A DNA stretch of 17,747 bases from Lachnospiraceae bacterium UBA7480. GTDB lineage: Bacteria > Bacillota > Clostridia > Lachnospirales > Lachnospiraceae. The position numbers and the translations under genes were made by a program. The DNA lies in NCBI GenBank assembly GCA_002479655.1, contig DLOQ01000030.1:25266-43012 (forward strand), written 5' to 3'. Under the pieces are notes generated by a model. That model ran no database searches and was not told the DNA's origin. It saw only the letters and a program-made list of their open reading frames with translations. Below are positions 15,536-17,747 of the stretch, in pieces. How positions within the stretch are numbered: the first letter of the stretch is position 1; each line of letters opens with the position of its first letter.

Positions 15536-16912
15536 GTGAAGATAACAGAAAGCGAATGCCAACAGAAAAAAAACTGGTACGGGATCATGATGGTAGTGAA
15601 TGCTGTCTTTTTCTTCCTGCTGCATCTGACATTTGTGGGATTTACAAATGATGATGCGTACTTTGTTATTGTCAGAAGTCAGTGGGATTCGCTCTTTGAA
15701 CTTCTTATAGACCGTTATCTGACGGATTCTTCCAGAGTGCTTTCCGAAGCGATTTTATTTACGTTGATCAGGATGCCGTTTTTCGTATGGCAGGTGCTGG
15801 ATACTTTGATCTGCATACTGGTATATCACAGCCTGACGGTATTGCTTGTAAACGATAAACAGAGCAAAGGAAATATCATTGTGTTTTTTGCATTTGCATC
15901 TTACCCCTATATGCATATGGGGTCTGCAGGATGGATTTGTACTTCGCTGAATTATATGTGGCCGCTGGCGACGCTGTTATATGCCTTGAGTGGCGCTTTC
16001 CGCAGATACCGCGGAGAGAAGATTCCGGCTTGGAAATATACGCTTTATCTTGCAGCCATGATTTTTACCGCAAACTGTGAACAATCAGCGGCAATGCTGG
16101 CTATGACTTTTGCTATGGCATTTGTTTTTGCCGTTATGGATAAAAAAGGCAGATGGTATGAACTGACAGCGGTTCTGATTGGATTGGCAGGGATCCTGTT
16201 TGCCATGCTTGCGCCCGGCAATGATGAGCGGACGATCATGGAGGCGGAAAACTGGATGCCGCAATTTTTTGATCTGAATTTTCTGGAAAAGGCGCGGTTA
16301 TGTTCGGTTTTTGTGTTTGAACATTTTGTGATGATACCGGATGTGATATTTTTCCTGTTTGCATTGCTGTTGGCGTTTTGCGGAGCAGGCAGGGAAGGGG
16401 AAGCTGATGCTAAGAGAAGTGGCTTTGACAGAGTGGTAGCTTGCCTTCCGCTTGCTGTGGATATTATCTTTACAGGCTGTTATTTTATAAAGGATTTTAT
16501 CATCGGTCATAAGACAAGATATGATTTTACAACGCCGGCAATCTATATGGAGGACTTTAAAACGGCATTTGTGCAGATTTCAGAAGTGGTGGGGCTGATT
16601 TTGTTTATTGCGGCATCCGTCTATACGATATGGAGAGTGATTCCCGATCTTCGTAAAAAACTGGTCATGATCTGGGCGCTTGGGTGCGGTTTTGCGGTGC
16701 GGATGGCGCTGATGCTTTCACCCACGATGTTTGCTTCATGGCATAGGACACTGATTTTTATGTATTTTGCTTTTCTCTACTGTATCGTCATTCTGATCAG
16801 TATGTGCAGGAAACAGTGGAAAAGACGCCTGATATATGGTATTCTGGTTATTGGTGTGATTGTAAATCTGATTCTGACGGTAGGACTACAGATCCGTAAA
16901 TACGCGGGCTGA
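15536..16912 (+). CDS. Polytopic membrane protein, DUF6056/GT-C-like
   Basis: A 458-residue integral membrane protein with roughly ten hydrophobic segments. After the first segment it carries FTNDDAYFVIV, then SSRVLSEAILFTLIR, NYMWPLATLL, an Asn-Cys-Glu in a membrane segment and APGNDERT. This motif set resembles the DUF6056/GtrIII-like group of predicted GT-C glycosyltransferases, but that match is from memory. It starts with GTG, supported by AAAGGA 6 bases upstream; the ATG two bases earlier is followed at once by TGA. The gene downstream is a GtrB-like synthase, so this protein may use its polyprenyl-phosphate sugar at the outer face. Its last codons and stop are partly duplicated just downstream. 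An A8 tract (15566-15573) falls early in the gene. Confidence 0.85.
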   Translation: MKITESECQQKKNWYGIMMVVNAVFFFLLHLTFVGFTNDDAYFVIVRSQWDSLFELLIDRYLTDSSRVLSEAILFTLIRMPFFVWQVLDTLICILVYHSLTVLLVNDKQSKGNIIVFFAFASYPYMHMGSAGWICTSLNYMWPLATLLYALSGAFRRYRGEKIPAWKYTLYLAAMIFTANCEQSAAMLAMTFAMAFVFAVMDKKGRWYELTAVLIGLAGILFAMLAPGNDERTIMEAENWMPQFFDLNFLEKARLCSVFVFEHFVMIPDVIFFLFALLLAFCGAGREGEADAKRSGFDRVVACLPLAVDIIFTGCYFIKDFIIGHKTRYDFTTPAIYMEDFKTAFVQISEVVGLILFIAASVYTIWRVIPDLRKKLVMIWALGCGFAVRMALMLSPTMFASWHRTLIFMYFAFLYCIVILISMCRKQWKRRLIYGILVIGVIVNLILTVGLQIRKYAG

Positions 16913-16991
16913 GCGCATCGCATCGAGGGATACCGCCTGTAGATCCTGCAGCTCCGTAGATATGCCGACTGAATGCGGCGCATTGAGGAAT
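16886..16991 (+). repeat. Imperfect tandem duplication, 60-base period, spanning a gene end
   Basis: Copy 1 (16886-16931) holds the last codons of the membrane protein gene, LQIRKYAG and TGA. Copy 2 (16946-16991) repeats it in the same phase as LQLRRYAD and TGA. By hand count 34 of 46 positions match; similarity fades after that. The stops at 16910 and 16970 are exactly 60 bases apart. The rest of the gap up to 17047 holds only the next ribosome site. Confidence 0.85.
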
Positions 16992-17047
16992 GGCAGTATC
17001 GTTGGAGATACGGTTGTTATATGCGATTGGGAAACTGGAGGTCAAGT

Positions 17048-17747
17048 ATGAGTTTATTATCAATTATTGTACCCTGTTATAATGAAGAGGAATCTTTAGA
17101 AATCTTTTATCATACGGTACAGGAGACCCTGCAGTCCCTTAAAATGGATATAGAATATATCTTTGTAGATGACGGTTCCAAAGACGGCACACTTTCCAAG
17201 ATGAAAAATCTCCATAAAACGAACCCACAGGTTCATTATGTCTCTTTTTCCCGTAACTTCGGAAAAGAAGCGGCAGTTTTTGCCGGGCTTAGGGAATCTC
17301 ATGGAGATGCTGTGGTTGTGTTAGATGCAGATCTTCAGCATCCGCCATCAGTGATTTTAGAGATGGCTTCCTTATGGGAGGAGGGCTATGAAGTGATCGA
17401 GGGAAAAAAGAGTGACCGTGGCAGGGAATCTTTTCTCCATAAGCTGATGGCGGCTACTTTTTATAAGATGATCAGTGGATTCATCAAGATGGATATGAAT
17501 GATTCTTCGGATTATAAATTTATGGACCGGAAGGTTGTGGATGTATTGTGCAGCTTGAAGGAGAGAAATACCTTTTTCAGGGCGCTTTCTTTCTGGACAG
17601 GATTTAAGACTGTCAGCGTAACATATGAAGTGCAGGAACGTACGGTGGGAAAGACAAAATGGTCGTCTGCTGCTCTTGTCAAGTATGCCTGCAACAATCT
17701 GATTTCTTTTACGGTTACGCCATTGTATATGATAGTGGCTGGGGGGT
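17048..17747 (+). CDS. GtrB/DPMS-like GT2 polyprenyl-phosphate sugar synthase (3' end outside window)
   Basis: Open from ATG 17048 to the window edge (233 codons). GGAGG at 17037-17041 lies 6 bases before the start. The GT-A domain reads SIIVPCYNEEES (5-16), VDDGSKDGT (40-48), the metal-binding DADLQHPP (93-100), SDYKFMDRKVV, RNTFFRALSFWTGF and a GKTKWS element, which together are the signature of GtrB-type undecaprenyl-phosphate glucosyltransferases. The chain reaches LISFTVTPLYMIVAGG, the beginning of the first of the usual two C-terminal membrane segments. It should load a sugar, often glucose in this family, onto polyprenyl phosphate for the GT-C-like protein encoded just upstream. It is more GtrB-like than the synthases at 3522 and 5888. 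Confidence 0.95.
   Translation, partial: MSLLSIIVPCYNEEESLEIFYHTVQETLQSLKMDIEYIFVDDGSKDGTLSKMKNLHKTNPQVHYVSFSRNFGKEAAVFAGLRESHGDAVVVLDADLQHPPSVILEMASLWEEGYEVIEGKKSDRGRESFLHKLMAATFYKMISGFIKMDMNDSSDYKFMDRKVVDVLCSLKERNTFFRALSFWTGFKTVSVTYEVQERTVGKTKWSSAALVKYACNNLISFTVTPLYMIVAGG

Noticed and set aside
16992..17047. Possible third copy of the 60-base repeat
   Set aside because: Only a six-base match remains and it is out of the 60-base register.
241..17697. Numerous reverse-strand open frames of 60-150 codons
   Set aside because: All are antisense shadows of well-supported + strand genes, with no family resemblance and low-complexity His/Ser/Pro-rich composition.
1..17747. CRISPR arrays, tRNA/rRNA genes, insertion sequences, riboswitches
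   Set aside because: I saw no regularly spaced repeats, transposase sequence, or recognisable RNA gene in any gap.

Overview
The window looks like a stretch of a low-to-mid GC Gram-positive (Clostridia, most like Lachnospiraceae) chromosome. This is an inference from codon use, strong AGGAGG-type ribosome binding sites, mixed ATG/GTG/TTG starts and protein style; no rRNA or housekeeping marker is present to fix the taxon. Every gene I can support lies on the + strand. Gaps are short or negative, the largest being 135 bases (16913-17047), and I see no convincing intrinsic terminator. It therefore reads as the interior of one long surface-glycan operon cut at both ends.

Layout. 1-235: C-terminal end of an ABC flippase-type ATPase. 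244-1380: GT4 glycosyltransferase. 1374-4574: a large GT-C-like membrane protein plus a GtrB/DPMS-like GT2. 4607-5347: soluble GT2. 5419-5823: FdtA/QdtA-type sugar 3,4-ketoisomerase. 5888-8344: a second GtrB-like GT2 plus a second GT-C-like membrane protein. 8390-10198: complete PglK/MsbA-like ABC transporter, paralogous to the fragment at 1-235. 10223-11377: second GT4. 11414-12310: GT11 (alpha-1,2-fucosyltransferase family). 12367-13320: GT-D-like putative glycosyltransferase. 13304-14428: Wzy-like polymerase. 14418-15434: GT10 (alpha-1,3/4-fucosyltransferase family). 15536-16912 and 17048-end: a third GT-C-like membrane protein and a third GtrB-like GT2, the latter cut by the window edge.

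How the genes may work together (inference). The soluble GT4, GT2, GT10, GT11 and perhaps GT-D enzymes would build a lipid-linked oligosaccharide in the cytoplasm. A PglK-like ABC protein could flip it and the Wzy-like protein polymerise it. Three separate pairs of polyprenyl-phosphate-sugar synthase plus polytopic GT-C protein would add side sugars outside the membrane. The GT10 and GT11 genes together suggest a fucosylated, possibly host-antigen-like (H/Lewis-like) glycan. Genes for GDP-fucose synthesis, dTDP-sugar synthesis, an initiating phosphosugar transferase and a Wzx flippase are not in this window.

The most notable non-gene signals are a perfect 32-bp palindrome inside the start of the GT-D-like gene (12429-12460), a diverged 60-base-period duplication of the 3' end of the 15536 gene (16886-16991), a nearly C-free purine-rich spacer with tandem mini-ORFs (15435-15535), and a very AT-rich 5' half of the GT10 gene that suggests separate acquisition.
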